A DNA stretch of 6,615 nt from CAZKMQ01 sp964554065 (GTDB taxonomy: Bacteria > Patescibacteriota > Patescibacteriia > Magasanikbacterales > JBBTQS01): the NCBI GenBank assembly GCA_964554065.1, contig CAZKMQ010000051.1, forward strand, positions 1 to 6,615, read 5' to 3'. The position numbers and the translations under genes are program-made. The notes below the pieces were generated by a model, which ran no database searches, had not been told where the DNA came from, and saw only the letters and a list, made by a program, of their open reading frames with translations. Of the stretch, positions 4,878 through 6,615 are shown one piece after another (the stretch's first letter is position 1; every line of letters begins with the position of its first letter).

Positions 4878-4910
4878 ATACACGAACCTTTTGAAACCGA
4901 TTTACAAAAT

Positions 4911-5516
4911 ATGATACCCCATTCACTGGTCGATCCGGCACACACCGCATTATTAGTCATTGATATCCAAAATGACTACTGTTCAAGCTCCGGAAAAATA
5001 GCTCAACAACTTGACCTTGACCTATCAACACTACAAAATACTATTCCTAACATTATTGAGTTTGTTAAAAATGCCAGAGCAAAAGGGCTACCAATTATTT
5101 TTACTCAAATGATAGAAGATCCTGAACATATGGCCGAGAATGCACAACTGAAAAACGACGGCAAAGCGTTTTGCTCTCCTAACACCGAAGGATTTGATTA
5201 CTATAAAATCAAACCTCATCAAAACGACCATCAACTTATCAAAAAATCATATGATGCTTTTTCAAACCCTGAACTTGAAAACATACTTAAGAAGAAAAAT
5301 ATCAAAAACACTATAGTCATTGGTGCTTACACTGCAGTTTGTGTTGATGCAACAATCCGATCTGGATTTACTCGCGGATATCACATTGTTGTACCTGAAG
5401 ATTTAGTAGGAATGCCAGAGGAGCGCATGTATCAACATGACGCGGCACTGGATGTATGGAAAATCATATTTGCTCATGTTGTAAATTCAAACTCTATACT
5501 CTCTGCATGGGGATAA
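4911..5516 (+). CDS. isochorismatase-family cysteine hydrolase
   Basis: This 201-residue protein has the alpha/beta fold of the isochorismatase/nicotinamidase superfamily, whose cytosolic members hydrolyse amides, ureides or isochorismate. The catalytic triad can be placed: Asp18 in LLVIDIQNDY (14-23), Lys112 in IKKSYDAF (110-117), and the nucleophile Cys144 in IGAYTAVCVDATIR (137-150), where the usual cis-peptide bond precedes the Cys. The edge strand GLPIIFTQ (59-66) and the late strand GYHIVVPEDLVG are also typical. The metal-binding His pair of nicotinamidases (DxHxxxxxxH) is not evident, so I do not call it pncA; the substrate is unknown. The ATG at 4911 gives the normal distance to the first strand and has no Shine-Dalgarno site. 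It is divergent from rpsB. No hairpin terminator separates it from rpmE, which has its own promoter, so read-through is possible. Confidence 0.9.
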   Translation: MIPHSLVDPAHTALLVIDIQNDYCSSSGKIAQQLDLDLSTLQNTIPNIIEFVKNARAKGLPIIFTQMIEDPEHMAENAQLKNDGKAFCSPNTEGFDYYKIKPHQNDHQLIKKSYDAFSNPELENILKKKNIKNTIVIGAYTAVCVDATIRSGFTRGYHIVVPEDLVGMPEERMYQHDAALDVWKIIFAHVVNSNSILSAWG

Positions 5517-5527
5517 AAAACAACTCC

Positions 5528-5556
5528 TTGACACATTTCACGCTCTCCGGTATTAT
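5528..5556 (+). promoter_or_regulatory. predicted strong promoter of rpmE, giving a near-leaderless mRNA
   Basis: TTGACA (5528-5533) and TATTAT (5551-5556) are exactly 17 nt apart. The predicted start, about 5562-5564, lies only 4-6 nt before the ATG at 5568, so there is no room for a Shine-Dalgarno sequence. Confidence 0.75.
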
Positions 5557-5567
5557 ATCCCCATCTT

Positions 5568-5849
5568 ATGAAAACAGACATTCACCCAACCTATAATACA
5601 AAAGCAAAAATCACCTGCGCATGTGGTGAGAATTTTGAGGTTGGATCAACACAAGAATCAATTCGTGTGGAGCTTTGCAACAAATGCCACCCTTTTTATA
5701 CTGGTAAACAAAAGTTCGTTGACTCTGCTCGCCGTGTTGAAAAATTCCAAGAGAAAATGGCAGCAAAGGAAACCGTTGGAGCTGCACGCAAAGGAAAGAA
5801 GGTAAAACGCGCTGCACGTGCTGCCAAGAAAAAGGAAGACGCAAAATAG
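5568..5849 (+). CDS. rpmE: large-subunit ribosomal protein bL31, zinc-binding form with a basic tail
   Basis: L31 bridges the 50S central protuberance and the 30S head. The opening MKTDIHPTYNTKAKITCACG and the block CNKCHPFYTGKQKFVDSARR (37-56) are diagnostic. CxC at 17/19 and CxxC at 37/40 give the zinc-binding Cys set, so this is the C+ form rather than the zinc-free paralogue. The family core ends near VEKF (57-60). The remaining 30 or so residues form a Lys/Ala-rich extension (for example RKGKKVKRAARAAKKKEDAK) that most textbook L31 proteins lack; it probably contacts rRNA. The start is unambiguous from homology. It precedes prfA on the same strand by 48 nt, a common pairing. It ends in TAG and has its own promoter. 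Confidence 0.97.
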   Translation: MKTDIHPTYNTKAKITCACGENFEVGSTQESIRVELCNKCHPFYTGKQKFVDSARRVEKFQEKMAAKETVGAARKGKKVKRAARAAKKKEDAK

Positions 5850-5869
5850 CCCTGCGGGGAAAGTTTTTA

Positions 5870-5878
5870 TGATATGCT
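5870..5878 (+). promoter_or_regulatory. possible extended -10 promoter of prfA
   Basis: TGA precedes TATGCT (5873-5878), an extended -10 arrangement without a recognisable -35 box. An overlapping TATGAT is at 5868-5873. The predicted start near 5885 gives a leader of about 13 nt and supports the ATG at 5898 over the in-frame ATG at 5874, which would lie inside the -10 box. Confidence 0.4.
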
Positions 5879-5897
5879 TAAGGCATGTTTTTTTAAT

Positions 5898-6615
5898 ATG
5901 AAAAACCACCAAGAACAACTTGAGACAATTGAAAAGCAGATGCAAGATCCTGCCAATGTTTCTGATTCCAAAAAAATGAAAAAGCTTGGACAGGAATATA
6001 ATGAACTCAACGAAATTGTTGAAGCGCAAAATATTGTAGTTGAAATTAAAAAGGATATTGCCGGTGCAGAAGAAATGGCAAGCAATGATGACGCTGAAAT
6101 GGCAGAGATGGCTAAAGCTGAACTTGAAGATTTGCAAAGTAAAAAAGTTGCAGCTGAAGATGTGCTCAAAGAACTATTGCGACCTAAAGATCCAATGGAC
6201 AAAAAAGATGTGATTATTGAAATCCGCGCTGGAGCTGGAGGTGACGAAGCTGCGCTTTTTGCAGGAGACCTTATGCGCATGTATACAAAGTACTCTGAAT
6301 CACGCGGCTGGAAAACAGAACTCATGAGCGCTAACCAAATCGGAATTGGTGGATTTAAAGAAGTGGTCTTTTCTATCGCCGGCACTAACGTTTACCAAGA
6401 CATGAAATACGAAATGGGTGTGCATCGTGTTCAGCGCATCCCGGAGACTGAAAAGCAAGGACGCATTCACACTTCCACTGCTTCAGTTGCTGTGCTGCCA
6501 GAAATTGAAGAAACAGAATTTGCAATTAATGATAATGATCTGCGTATTGATACATTCTGTGCAAGTGGTGCTGGCGGCCAAAGCGTGAACACCGCATATT
6601 CTGCTGTTCGCATTA
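5898..6615 (+). CDS. prfA: peptide chain release factor 1, 5' two thirds (runs off the window edge)
   Basis: RF1 reads UAA and UAG in the ribosomal A site and triggers peptide release. The window holds 239 codons. The N-terminal 95 residues are a charged coiled-coil domain (EKQMQDPANVSDSKK, then EMAEMAKAELEDL). It is shorter than in E. coli, where the GGQ is near residue 233 against 226-228 here. The class-I core follows: IRAGAGGDEAALFAGDL (109-125), GGFKEV (151-156), GVHRVQRIPETE (174-185) and GRIHTS (188-193). PET (182-184) occupies the PxT codon-reading position of RF1, not the SPF of RF2. The catalytic GAGGQSVN (224-231) is intact. The ATG at 5898 is preferred; an in-frame ATG at 5874 would add eight residues. 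No clear Shine-Dalgarno site is seen. The C-terminal domain is beyond the window. Confidence 0.96.
   Translation, partial: MKNHQEQLETIEKQMQDPANVSDSKKMKKLGQEYNELNEIVEAQNIVVEIKKDIAGAEEMASNDDAEMAEMAKAELEDLQSKKVAAEDVLKELLRPKDPMDKKDVIIEIRAGAGGDEAALFAGDLMRMYTKYSESRGWKTELMSANQIGIGGFKEVVFSIAGTNVYQDMKYEMGVHRVQRIPETEKQGRIHTSTASVAVLPEIEETEFAINDNDLRIDTFCASGAGGQSVNTAYSAVRI

Noticed and set aside
5850..5868. Terminator between rpmE and prfA (CCC-TGC-GGG followed by GTTTTT)
   Set aside because: The stem has only three base pairs and a gap before the T-run, too weak to call.
5658..6385. Two long minus-strand open frames across rpmE and prfA
   Set aside because: Both are antisense to genes fixed by homology and have low-complexity Phe- or Ser-rich translations.
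1..6615. CRISPR arrays, tRNA or rRNA genes, insertion sequences
   Set aside because: No regularly spaced repeats, no tRNA-like cloverleaf, no rRNA sequence and no transposase or terminal inverted repeats were seen on either strand.

Overview
The window looks like a chromosomal segment of a small-genome bacterium, most plausibly a Patescibacteria/CPR member of the Parcubacteria type. Grounds for this are a low-G+C housekeeping gene set, short proteins (a 215-residue EF-Ts), very short or absent mRNA leaders on several core genes, single-gene transcription units packed end to end, and orphan proteins with no recognisable family. The assignment is inference from gene content and style; nothing here is a formal lineage marker.

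Layout. Bases 1-443 (minus) hold the 5' part of a divergent thymidylate synthase cut by the window edge. Bases 553-918 (minus) encode a 121-residue membrane protein of unknown function. Bases 1060-2070 (minus) encode glyceraldehyde-3-phosphate dehydrogenase. Bases 2154-2681 (minus) encode a 175-residue protein of unknown function. Bases 2878-3252 (plus) encode a small protein resembling SpoIIAA/STAS-like proteins. A bidirectional terminator at 3260-3286 separates it from the convergent rpsB-tsf operon (4727 to 3300, minus). Divergent from rpsB is an isochorismatase-family cysteine hydrolase (4911-5516, plus). It is followed by rpmE (ribosomal protein L31, 5568-5849) and the first two thirds of prfA (release factor 1, 5898 to the window end).

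Functional themes. Translation dominates the right half (S2, EF-Ts, L31, RF1), and glycolysis and nucleotide metabolism the left half. Nearly every gene outside rpsB-tsf appears to have its own promoter.

The most unusual feature is regulatory packing. On the left half each minus-strand gene ends in a hairpin terminator that overlaps or abuts the promoter of the next gene; in one case the -35 box of the next gene lies in the loop of the preceding terminator. The two genes of unknown function that flank gap share one design: a TTGACA promoter with a 17-nt spacer, a leader of about 80-115 nt able to form hairpins, a strong Shine-Dalgarno sequence, a more G+C-rich coding region, a TAG stop and a hairpin terminator. 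In contrast thyA, gap, the SpoIIAA-like gene, rpmE and prfA have predicted leaders of about 1-17 nt and no clear Shine-Dalgarno sequence. Promoter, leader and terminator calls are by eye from consensus matches and are predictions.
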